In this document: positions 1 to 5,451 of the stretch, in pieces
Position numbering within the stretch: the stretch's first letter is position 1
Layout: each line of letters opens with the position of its first letter
From: Pseudomonadota bacterium
GTDB lineage: Bacteria; Pseudomonadota; Gammaproteobacteria; Burkholderiales; Burkholderiaceae
Direction of reading: 5' to 3'
Assembly: GCA_021783435.1 (NCBI GenBank)
Contig: JAJXUC010000196.1
Location: forward strand, 1-5,846
DNA length: 5,846 nt
Notes under the pieces: generated by a model
Seen by the model: only the letters and a program-made list of their open reading frames with translations
Told to the model about the DNA's origin: nothing
Database searches by the model: none
Position numbers and translations under genes: made by a program

Positions 1-614
1 AGGGTGACGCATTGGCAGCGATCGAGCAGACTCGCGACGCGCTGAGCATAGACGTGCAGCGGCCACTCCCGGGCCTGGGCGAGCCACGGCACGATCCGCA
101 GCCAGTTGTGAATGCGCTGGGGACAGGCGAAGATTTCCTTTTCCGTCCACAGATCGTGCGCCGGCACATGCTGGGCGTCACCGGCGGCGAGCTGAGCGAG
201 AACGGGCAGCGTTGCACGAGCGTCGGCATGGTTCGCGATCTCGTCGGCGCGCGTGATCTCGCGCCAGATGATCTGTCCTCCTACGAGATGAACCTCGGCA
301 TCGACGATGGCGGCTACCGCTTGTCCCGCGATGGCCTCGATACGCGCCTTGGGCGTGTAGTCGACCGATTCGACGGTCGGATCGGATTCGGCGAGCAGGA
401 AATGTCCAAATTGAAGGTCCCCACGCAGCACGAAGTCTGCCTGGGCCTTGGGACTGTAGACGACCCACAGGTTGCTACGAGCCAAGCCGCGGGCGCCCAA
501 GGCACTCGCCCATTCGGCGCGCCGACGCGTGCCCAATCGTGCCGAAGGCGTGGTGACACGCCTGCCAAGTGCGCTGCGCACGCCTGCGCTCTTTGCCGAG
601 TTGCTCCCAGCCAT
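1..614 (-). CDS. TnsA-like transposase endonuclease subunit, N-terminal part (runs off left edge)
   Basis: An uninterrupted minus-strand frame starts at ATG 614-612 and stays open to the window edge (204 codons). Start choice: a GGAGAGG Shine-Dalgarno at 623-629 lies 8 nt upstream, and in-frame stops occur further up. The first ~50 residues are basic (Arg-rich at 19-45). Residues 66-122 resemble the TnsA/PD-(D/E)xK fold: a helix with E76-S-D-P-T-V, then T-P, an Asp at 105 in a beta-strand-like AIVDAEV, a Gly-Gly turn, and R-E119-I-T. In TnsA enzymes this nuclease cuts the 5' ends of the transposon beside a DDE transposase (TnsB/TniA) and an AAA+ regulator. Here the usual final Lys is Thr121, so activity is uncertain. 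A Trp-rich tail (W156, W171, W177, W184) follows. If the assignment is right, transposase and ATPase genes should lie further left. The reading frame is secure; the family call is pattern-based and moderate. It could also be an unrelated conserved hypothetical. Confidence 0.5.
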   Translation of the reverse strand, partial: MAGSNSAKSAGVRSALGRRVTTPSARLGTRRRAEWASALGARGLARSNLWVVYSPKAQADFVLRGDLQFGHFLLAESDPTVESVDYTPKARIEAIAGQAVAAIVDAEVHLVGGQIIWREITRADEIANHADARATLPVLAQLAAGDAQHVPAHDLWTEKEIFACPQRIHNWLRIVPWLAQAREWPLHVYAQRVASLLDRCQCVT

Positions 615-656
615 GCTTGGGTCCTCTCCGCGGATCTTTCCGCAGTTCGCCACCGC

Positions 657-675
657 ACTCTTGCTCGGCAAGAGT
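657..675. repeat. Perfect 8-bp inverted repeat (hairpin) upstream of TnsA-like gene
   Basis: ACTCTTGC at 657-664 and GCAAGAGT at 668-675 are exact reverse complements separated by TCG. The repeat lies 43 nt upstream of the TnsA-like start codon. There is no T-tract on either side, so it is not a typical terminator. It could be an operator for the minus-strand gene or part of a transposon end. The repeat is certain; its function is not known. Confidence 0.6.
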
Positions 676-719
676 CAGCGGTTCGCAGGCGGCTATCGGC
701 GCGGTAGATCCACTCGGCT

Positions 720-748
720 TCTTTAATCCTTTACGCGCCCGCCGTCAA
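720..748 (-). promoter_or_regulatory. Weak sigma70-like promoter candidate for the TnsA-like gene
   Basis: On the minus strand a -35-like TTGACG (748-743) is followed after 17 nt by a -10-like TAAAGA (725-720). The -35 matches the consensus at five of six bases and the -10 at three of six. It would give a leader of about 100 nt before the start codon at 614, with the 657-675 hairpin inside the transcript. Sequence match only. Confidence 0.25.
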
Positions 749-773
749 GCCATTCCATGCCTCGAGTGTGGAT

Positions 774-1181
774 TCAAGCTGCATTGGAAGGGGTGGCCTC
801 GAACGTGCGCAGACTGGCGGTATCGATGGCATCCACCGTGCCATTTCCCCACACCTCGTCCATCGTGCCGCCGGGGTCGCTGACAAATGCCAGTCGGCGC
901 TGCGGTGCCAAGGTCATGCCGGTGGGCGACCGCAATCCCGCGACCTGTCCCACGAGCTTGCGGCTGTGCAGGTCGAACATCAGTATCCGACCCGCGCCAA
1001 TCTGGTTGATGAACAGGCGGTCATGGGTCGGGGCCAGCGCCATGTAGTCAAAGCGGCCGGTCGGTCCGGGCAAGGTCACCTCGGCGGCGCGCTGCGGGGT
1101 GTAGCCAGCGCGCGCGGGTGGCGCGGCCAGGCCCGTCAGCAGCAAGGCCGCGAGCAGGAAGGACCGGGCGACTGCGCGCAT
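774..1181 (-). pseudogene. Truncated secreted YVTN/YncE-type beta-propeller protein
   Basis: The start is ATG 1181-1179, set by an AGGAG ribosome site (1189-1193) 7 nt upstream; the upstream in-frame extension lacks such a site and would cross the divergent promoter. Residues 1-25 form a clear Sec signal peptide: MRAVARS, a Leu/Ala core, and an A-R-A cleavage motif. The mature part shows two to three beta-propeller blades typical of YncE/YVTN-repeat exported proteins: LPGPTGRFDYMAL, then RLFINQIGAGRILMFDL, then LAFVSDPGG and VDAIDTASLRTFEA. Such proteins usually have about 300 residues or more and six to seven blades, but this one stops at residue 135 just as the next blade begins. The product would be an incomplete propeller, probably unstable. 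The broken end faces the TnsA-like gene, suggesting insertion or deletion. It is divergent from chrB with 56 nt between the start codons. YncE-type proteins are periplasmic with no general enzymatic role, so no precise function is given. Confidence 0.75.
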
Positions 1182-1237
1182 GACGATGCTCCTGAACTTG
1201 TGAGTGTATGATCTATACAGATACACTTGTAGAAAGT
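1182..1237. promoter_or_regulatory. Divergent promoter/operator region between beta-propeller gene and chrB
   Basis: This 56-nt spacer is markedly AT-richer than its surroundings and must carry both divergent start signals. It contains an inverted repeat with 7-bp arms (1203-1227) and a direct repeat ACTTGT at 1196-1201 and 1225-1230. Possible chrB promoter elements are TTGTGA (1198-1203) as -35, and TATACA (1214-1219) or GATACA (1220-1225) as -10; only GATACA has normal spacing (16 nt) from that -35. ChrB proteins are known to regulate chr promoters, so autoregulation through this site is a reasonable inference. The exact promoter boxes are uncertain. Confidence 0.6.
1203..1227. repeat. 7-bp inverted repeat, candidate ChrB operator
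   Basis: AGTGTAT (1203-1209) and ATACACT (1221-1227) are perfect reverse complements separated by 11 bp. The centre at 1215 lies among the candidate -10 sequences for chrB, and the arms are about one helical turn apart. This is typical geometry for a dimeric repressor. An inner ATCT...AGAT pair (1211-1222) has a slightly different centre. Binding by ChrB is inferred from position. Confidence 0.5.
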
Positions 1238-2260
1238 ATGACAAACCCTCTAATTTCTCCGACCGCGGCGCATGCCGCGTCCCGATTCGGCCGCGCCCCA
1301 ACGCTGCCGTTCGCTTCCTGGCTGGTGCTGCTGCTCAGCCTGCCGGCCAAGGCGGGCACTGGACGCATGCGCGTGTGGCGCGAACTCAAGGCGCTGGGTT
1401 GCGCCACGCTGCGCGACGGCGTCTATCTGCTACCCGATGCCCCGCAGCACGCGCAAGCGCTGCAGGCCGTGGCCGCCACGGTTAAGGAAGCCCAGGGCAG
1501 CGCCGAGCTGTTCCAGCTCCAGGCTCGCGATGCCGCGCAGGAAGTCGCTATGTGCGAGCGCTTCGACCGGGGCGCCGACTTTGCCGCGCTGATCGACGCG
1601 GCCCGGGAACTGCACGAAGCCCTCCCAGGCACGGATGCCGCCTCCGCCCAGCGCCAGTTGCATGGGCTGGAACGCCGATATTCCCACACCTGCGCCATCG
1701 ACTACTTCGCGGGCAGCGCGCAGCGCCAGGCTGGTGACGCGCTGGAGGTCGTCCGCGCTGCGCTGATGCGTCAGTTCAGCCCCGACGAGCCACAGGCCAA
1801 GCCGGCGCGCCCAATCGTCCCGCTGTGTGCGAGCGACTATCACGGCCGAGTCTGGGCCACCCGCGCTCGCCCCTGGGTGGACCGGCTGGCCTCCGCCTGG
1901 CTGATCCGACGCCACATCGACCCGCAGGCTCGCTTCGTCTGGCTGGCGGATCCGAAGGACTGCGCGCCGCAATGGCTGGGCTTCGACTTCGACGGCGCCC
2001 GCTTCAGCCATGTCGGCGCCCGCGTCACCTTCGAGACCTTGCTGGCGAGCTTCGGGCTCGAGTCCCACACGGCGCTGGCACGGCTGGGTGCGCTGGTCCA
2101 CGCGCTGGACGTGGGCGGGCATGCGGTGGCCGAGGCCCCGGGCGTATCGGCGATGCTGGCTGGCCTGCTCGCCAGCGAGCCCGACGACGACGCTCTGCTG
2201 GCCCAAGCCATGCAGGTGTTCGACTGGCTTTTGCAAGGACTCGCCGGAGATCGTGCATGA
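1238..2260 (+). CDS. chrB: ChrB, chromate-responsive transcriptional regulator
   Basis: 340 residues, close to the family's usual ~310-330. The N-terminal ChrB domain begins near residue 25: S-W-L-V-L-L-L-S-L-P, then R-M-R-V-W-R-E-L-K-A-L-G, then L-R-D-G-V-Y-L-L-P. This is the conserved opening with a winged-helix character. A helical middle (95-185) follows. The C-terminal ChrB domain starts near 205 with W-A-T-R-A-R-P-W-V-D-R-L-A-S-A-W-L-I-R-R and continues with D-P-Q-A-R-F, G-F-D-F-D-G-A-R-F-S-H and ALDVGG. Characterised homologues (for example in Ochrobactrum TnOtChr) are cytoplasmic regulators that repress the chr operon and are relieved by chromate. Start: ATG 1238 is preferred; the in-frame ATG 1208 would sit inside the candidate operator. 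Neither has a strong ribosome site, so the initiation level may be low. Its stop overlaps the chrA start (ATGA), implying translational coupling. Confidence 0.93.
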   Translation: MTNPLISPTAAHAASRFGRAPTLPFASWLVLLLSLPAKAGTGRMRVWRELKALGCATLRDGVYLLPDAPQHAQALQAVAATVKEAQGSAELFQLQARDAAQEVAMCERFDRGADFAALIDAARELHEALPGTDAASAQRQLHGLERRYSHTCAIDYFAGSAQRQAGDALEVVRAALMRQFSPDEPQAKPARPIVPLCASDYHGRVWATRARPWVDRLASAWLIRRHIDPQARFVWLADPKDCAPQWLGFDFDGARFSHVGARVTFETLLASFGLESHTALARLGALVHALDVGGHAVAEAPGVSAMLAGLLASEPDDDALLAQAMQVFDWLLQGLAGDRA

Positions 2261-3621
2261 AACCCCATCCTGCGCCCGCTGACCCCGCATCCGTCGGCGC
2301 GCCTCCCGCGCCGTCGTTCGCCGAGGCGCTGAGGTTCTGGTTCAAGCTCGGCTGGATCAGCTTCGGCGGTCCGGCCGGCCAGATCGCGGTCATGCACCAG
2401 GAACTGGTCGAGCGGCGCCGCTGGATTTCCGAGCGGCGCTTCCTGCACGCGCTCAACTACTGCATGGTGCTGCCGGGACCCGAAGCCACGCAGCTCGCCA
2501 TCTACATCGGCTGGCTGTTGCACCGCACGCGCGGCGGCATCGTGGCCGGAGTGCTGTTCGTGCTGCCATCGCTGTTCATCCTCATCGGCCTGAGCGCCAC
2601 CTACATGACCTACGGCTACCTGCCGCTGGTCGCCGGCGTGTTCGAGGGAGTCAAGCCCGCGGTGGTGGCGGTGGTGACGTTCGCGGTTTGGCGCATCGGC
2701 AAGCGGGCGCTGAAGAACGGCGCGCTCTGGCTCATCGCCGCGGCGGCCTTTCTCGCCATCTTCCTGCTGCGCCTGCCGTTTCCGGCCATCGTGCTCGGCG
2801 CCGGCGTGGCGGGCTGGGTGGGAGGGCGCATCGCACCGCAGCGTTTCCAGATCGGCGGTGGCCACGGCCCGGCCCAGGACGGCTGGGGTCCTGCGGTGAT
2901 CGACGACCACACCCCGCCGCCCGCTCACGCCCGATTCCGCGCGCGGCGCCTGCTCGCGCTGCTCGGGGTGTTCATGGCGATCTGGGCCGCCGCCTTCGTC
3001 GCCCTTCCCGCGGGCACGCTGCGCGACATGGGGCTGTTCTTCACCAAGGCGGCCTACGTGACCTTCGGCGGGGCCTACGCCGTGCTGCCCTACGTCTACC
3101 AGGCGGGCGTGGAGCACTTCCACTGGCTCACCGGTCCGCAGATGATCGATGGCCTGGGCCTGGGGGAAACCACGCCTGGGCCGCTCATCATGGTGGTGGC
3201 CTTCGTCGGTTTCGTCGGCGCGTGGACCCAGCGGGTGTTCGGTTCGCAGGCACTGGTGCTTGCCGGGGCGGCCGGGGCCGTGGTGGCCACCTTCTTCACG
3301 TTCCTGCCCTGTTTCCTGTTCATTCTGGTGGGCGGCCCGCTGGTGGAAGCCACGCGCGACGACATGCGCTTCACCGCCCCGCTCACCGGCATCACCGCCG
3401 CCGTGGTGGGGGTGGTGCTGAACCTGGCGCTGTTCTTCGCGTGGCACGTGTTCTGGCCGCGCGCGACCGATTCCGCACTGTTCGGCGGCGGGTTCCATGT
3501 CTTCGCCGCGCTGCTGGGGCTGGTCGCATGGCTGGTGCTCAGGAAGGGGCGCGCCGGCATCATGACCGTGGTGCTGACCTGCGCCGCCATCGGCCTGATA
3601 CGAGCGCTGCTGCCGCTTTGA
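2257..3621 (+). CDS. chrA: ChrA, long-chain chromate efflux transporter (CHR family)
   Basis: 454 residues, matching the two-domain long-chain CHR family, an inner-membrane transporter that exports chromate from the cytoplasm. Both homologous halves are visible. The N half has S-F-G-G-P-A-G-Q-I-A (35-44) and V-L-P-G-P-E-A-T-Q-L-A-I-Y-I-G (71-85). The C half has T-F-G-G-A-Y-A-V-L-P-Y-V (269-280) and L-G-E-T-T-P-G-P-L-I-M-V-V (302-314). Long hydrophobic runs lie at about 95-115, 132-146, 156-190, 231-250, 309-325, 331-360, 375-400 and 412-428, with a hydrophilic linker around 192-230. Start ATG 2257 overlaps the chrB stop by 4 nt, so translation is coupled; the open frame extends further upstream but only as the shadow of chrB. 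No key motif is missing, so it should be functional. The main uncertainty is whether the substrate is limited to chromate; the chrB partner supports it. Confidence 0.95.
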   Translation: MKPHPAPADPASVGAPPAPSFAEALRFWFKLGWISFGGPAGQIAVMHQELVERRRWISERRFLHALNYCMVLPGPEATQLAIYIGWLLHRTRGGIVAGVLFVLPSLFILIGLSATYMTYGYLPLVAGVFEGVKPAVVAVVTFAVWRIGKRALKNGALWLIAAAAFLAIFLLRLPFPAIVLGAGVAGWVGGRIAPQRFQIGGGHGPAQDGWGPAVIDDHTPPPAHARFRARRLLALLGVFMAIWAAAFVALPAGTLRDMGLFFTKAAYVTFGGAYAVLPYVYQAGVEHFHWLTGPQMIDGLGLGETTPGPLIMVVAFVGFVGAWTQRVFGSQALVLAGAAGAVVATFFTFLPCFLFILVGGPLVEATRDDMRFTAPLTGITAAVVGVVLNLALFFAWHVFWPRATDSALFGGGFHVFAALLGLVAWLVLRKGRAGIMTVVLTCAAIGLIRALLPL

Positions 3622-3734
3622 GAGGCTTCCGTGCGGCGCGCTGCGGAGGGTTTGGCCGGGCTCAGCTCGTCGGGCGCCTGGTGCCCGACAATCCGTTCGC
3701 CATGGGCATCACCGACCCCGGAGGCACTTTGTGA
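3622..3734 (+). pseudogene. Possible 3' remnant of a lost gene between chrA and the MFS gene
   Basis: In the frame ending at TGA 3732-3734, the stretch from about 3651 reads as protein-like sequence: G-R-A-Q-L-V-G-R-L-V-P-D-N-P-F-A-M-G-I-T-D-P-G-G-T-L. It has mostly G or C at third positions. Its stop overlaps the GTG start of the MFS gene (GTGA), the arrangement expected of two coupled operon genes. No start or N-terminal body exists; the frame runs back into chrA out of phase. I infer the tail of a deleted gene that once preceded the MFS gene. I do not recognise the family. Alternatively it is a chance open frame, or a ten-codon leader from ATG 3702. Confidence 0.35.
3669..3689. repeat. 7-bp inverted repeat downstream of chrA
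   Basis: GTCGGGC (3669-3675) and GCCCGAC (3683-3689) are exact reverse complements around a 7-nt loop, 47 nt after the chrA stop. It could form a GC-rich hairpin that partly attenuates transcription into the MFS gene or stabilises the chrBA transcript. There is no T-run after it, so I do not call it an intrinsic terminator. It also lies inside the possible remnant coding stretch. Confidence 0.4.
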
Positions 3735-5008
3735 GATGGATCGACATGGCACGCTCAAAAGTCCGAGTCGTTCCATGGCTTGATTCGCATCGGAAGAAGA
3801 GGGACCTTCAGGTCGAGTCGGGTCCAACCGATGCGGCAAGGCTCGTTCTGCTCAGTCGCGGCCTGCGTGGCTTCTGCGATGGCTTTGTCGCCGTGCTGTT
3901 GCCGAGCTACATGTTCGCGCTCGGCTTCCAGGAGCTGCAAGTGGGCCTCGTCAGCAGTGCCACCCTGATCGGATCCGCGCTGGCCACGCTGGCCGTCGGG
4001 ACACTGTCCCATCGCTTCGCGCTACGGCATATGCTGCTGGTTGCGGCAGGCCTCATGGCGGCAACCGGGCTGGCGTTTGCCTCGTTGTCCGCGCTGTGGC
4101 CGCTTGTCGTGGTGGCTTTCGTGGGTACGCTCAACCCGGGCGGCGGCGACGTCAGTTTGTTCCTCCCGCTGGAACACTCATGGCTCGCGGGAGCAACCCA
4201 AGGCGATGCGAGAACCCATGTCTTCGCGCGGTACACCCTGATCGGCGCGCTTTGCGCGGCGACAGGCTCTCTGGCGGCGGGCATTCCATCCTGGTTGTCG
4301 TTACACGCCGGCGTCTCCACGCTCGTTGCGCTACGCATGATGTTCGTCGTGTATGCGGTGGTCGGCGTGGTCAACTGGTTGCTCTACCGAAGATTGCCGC
4401 GTGCACACACCGCAGCGCTTGCAACTTCCAAGCCGCTTGGGCCCTCTCGTCGCATCGTCAGACGACTGGCGCTGCTGTTCAGCATCGACGCTTTCGCAGG
4501 GGGGCTGCTCGTCAACTCCCTGCTATCGCTTTGGCTGCTGCAACGATTCGGCCTCTCAGCGGCGCGGGCGGGGCAGTTCTTCTTCGTGGCCGGATTGCTC
4601 AGCGCCACGTCGCAGTTGCTGGCGCCTGTTCTCGCACGGCGCGTCGGGCTGCTCAACACCATGGTGTTCACGCATATCCCTTCCAGCCTATTCCTGATCG
4701 CGGCGGCGTTTTCGCCATCGCTGCTGCCGACGGTGATCCTTCTGCTGCTGCGCAGCGCGCTATCGCAGATGGACGTGCCGACCCGCTCGGCCTTCGTGAT
4801 GGCGGTCGTCACTCCACCCGAGCGCGTTGCCGCGGCAAGTTTCACCGCGATCCCCCGCAGTCTTGCCGCAGCGCTGGCTCCGCTGATGACGGGCGGCCTG
4901 CTCGGTGCGGGATGGCTCGCCGCGCCCCTGGTGGTTTGCGGCTCCCTCAAGATCACCTACGACCTGGCGCTGCTCGCGGCGTTCCGCAAGATTCGGCCCG
5001 AGGACTGA
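3731..5008 (+). CDS. Major facilitator superfamily transporter, substrate unknown
   Basis: 425 residues, the usual size for a 12-helix MFS protein. Start GTG 3731 is preferred because GGAGG (3720-3724) lies 6 nt upstream; in-frame ATG 3746 has no comparable site. After a charged ~35-residue N-terminal tail come hydrophobic helices from about residue 51. The MFS motif A between helices 2 and 3 is G-T-L-S-H-R-F-A-L-R-H (90-100). A basic central loop spans about 218-246. The second-half equivalent is L-A-R-R-V-G-L-L-N-T (301-310), followed by F-T-H-I-P-S-S-L. Q-M-D-V-P-T-R (346-352) and I-P-R-S-L-A-A-A-L-A-P (374-384) are typical of a subgroup often annotated simply as MFS transporter. It follows chrA on the same strand after 109 nt, so cotranscription is plausible but not certain. 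MFS genes are not core chr components; export of a metal-related or organic compound is possible, but the substrate cannot be read from sequence. Confidence 0.88.
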   Translation: MRWIDMARSKVRVVPWLDSHRKKRDLQVESGPTDAARLVLLSRGLRGFCDGFVAVLLPSYMFALGFQELQVGLVSSATLIGSALATLAVGTLSHRFALRHMLLVAAGLMAATGLAFASLSALWPLVVVAFVGTLNPGGGDVSLFLPLEHSWLAGATQGDARTHVFARYTLIGALCAATGSLAAGIPSWLSLHAGVSTLVALRMMFVVYAVVGVVNWLLYRRLPRAHTAALATSKPLGPSRRIVRRLALLFSIDAFAGGLLVNSLLSLWLLQRFGLSAARAGQFFFVAGLLSATSQLLAPVLARRVGLLNTMVFTHIPSSLFLIAAAFSPSLLPTVILLLLRSALSQMDVPTRSAFVMAVVTPPERVAAASFTAIPRSLAAALAPLMTGGLLGAGWLAAPLVVCGSLKITYDLALLAAFRKIRPED

Positions 5009-5053
5009 ACCCTGCACGGCGAATCAACGCGATCGAACCGGCGTTCCGAACGC

Positions 5054-5368
5054 GTGGCGCGGCTGTCTCGGCGGCAATCTAGTCTTCGTCACGCGATCGT
5101 TCATGTCCCTCCGTTCATCGTCGTCGTCGGCGTACTGCTGTCAGGGCAGCCGGGGCGCGCGGAGATTTCCATCGGCGCACTGTTGGTTGATGGTCAGTGC
5201 CTGCTTGGCCTTGCGCTGGACAGCAACCAGACACGTATGGTCTCAAACAACTGCGCGATGCTGGATGCCCGCCTCAAGGGCTTGCTGGCTGGGGGTATCT
5301 GCAACACCAACGTGTACGAATTCAATTGCTCGCCGGCATTTTTGTGCCGCAGTCCTGCGACTCCGTGA
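5054..5368 (+). CDS. Hypothetical small exported protein with five cysteines
   Basis: 104 codons from GTG 5054, in the same frame as the MFS gene and 45 nt after its stop. Not a family I recognise. The first 36 residues look like a Sec signal peptide: a basic start (M-A-R-L-S-R-R), a hydrophobic core around F-I-V-V-V-G-V-L-L-S-G, and a G-R-A site before E37. The mature part would be about 68 residues with five cysteines (G-Q-C, N-N-C, G-I-C, F-N-C, F-L-C) and several Asn residues. Third positions are mostly G or C, consistent with coding. Against it: no ribosome site precedes the GTG and no better start is visible, so it may depend on reinitiation after the MFS gene or be a remnant. An odd cysteine count leaves one unpaired for metal or lipid contact, or for dimerisation. 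Function unknown. Confidence 0.5.
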   Translation: MARLSRRQSSLRHAIVHVPPFIVVVGVLLSGQPGRAEISIGALLVDGQCLLGLALDSNQTRMVSNNCAMLDARLKGLLAGGICNTNVYEFNCSPAFLCRSPATP

Positions 5369-5451
5369 GAGGCTCACGCCAAACGGATCCTCCGGACGAA
5401 TCGCAAAGTTGCTTCGCCTCGCATAACGGGCCTGCGACAGACCTGCAAGGC
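5369..5451. other. Convergent intergenic spacer
   Basis: A short gap lies between the plus-strand small-protein gene and the minus-strand coiled-coil gene. I see only a weak 4-bp hairpin around CGGATCCTCCG (5386-5396) and no T-tract. No clear bidirectional terminator is present, and nothing else is recognised. Confidence 0.4.

Larger units (their letters stand above)
615..773. other. Non-coding junction between TnsA-like gene and truncated beta-propeller gene
   Basis: No credible gene is seen here. This is the 5' side of the minus-strand TnsA-like gene and the 3' side of the minus-strand beta-propeller gene. It holds an 8-bp hairpin (657-675), a palindrome TCCGCGGA (627-634) next to the TnsA-like ribosome site, and a weak minus-strand promoter candidate. 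If the left gene belongs to a Tn7-like element, that element's right end should lie here or just beyond 773. I found no convincing set of terminal repeats and no TGT...ACA end. Confidence 0.5.

Noticed and set aside
12..707. Plus-strand 231-codon open frame opposite the left-hand gene
   Set aside because: Antisense to the continuous minus-strand TnsA-like frame, which has a good ribosome site and protein-like composition. The plus-strand product is Arg/Pro-rich and low complexity at its end.
1182..1301. Upstream extension of the beta-propeller gene
   Set aside because: It would cross the divergent promoter and the chrB start. The ATG at 1181 has a correct AGGAG and is followed directly by a signal peptide.
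1825..2256. N-terminal extension of chrA into chrB
   Set aside because: The frame is open but Arg/Pro-rich and overlaps the conserved ChrB C-terminal domain. The ATG at 2257 with the ATGA overlap gives the normal ChrA length.
1840..3498. Minus-strand 552-codon open frame opposite chrB and chrA
   Set aside because: His/Arg/Glu/Gly-rich antisense shadow typical of high-GC DNA; the opposite strand encodes unmistakable ChrB and ChrA.
3669..3689. Intrinsic terminator after chrA
   Set aside because: The 7-bp GC stem is real but is not followed by a T-run, so it is listed only as an inverted repeat.
4096..5082. Plus-strand 328-codon open frame overlapping the MFS gene
   Set aside because: Arg/Ala/Gly-rich shadow in another frame; the MFS frame carries the conserved motifs and helices.
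4905..5426. Plus-strand 173-codon open frame overlapping the MFS 3' end and the small-protein gene
   Set aside because: Ser/Arg/Cys-rich composition without a signal peptide or recognisable domain; the 5054-5368 frame is more protein-like.
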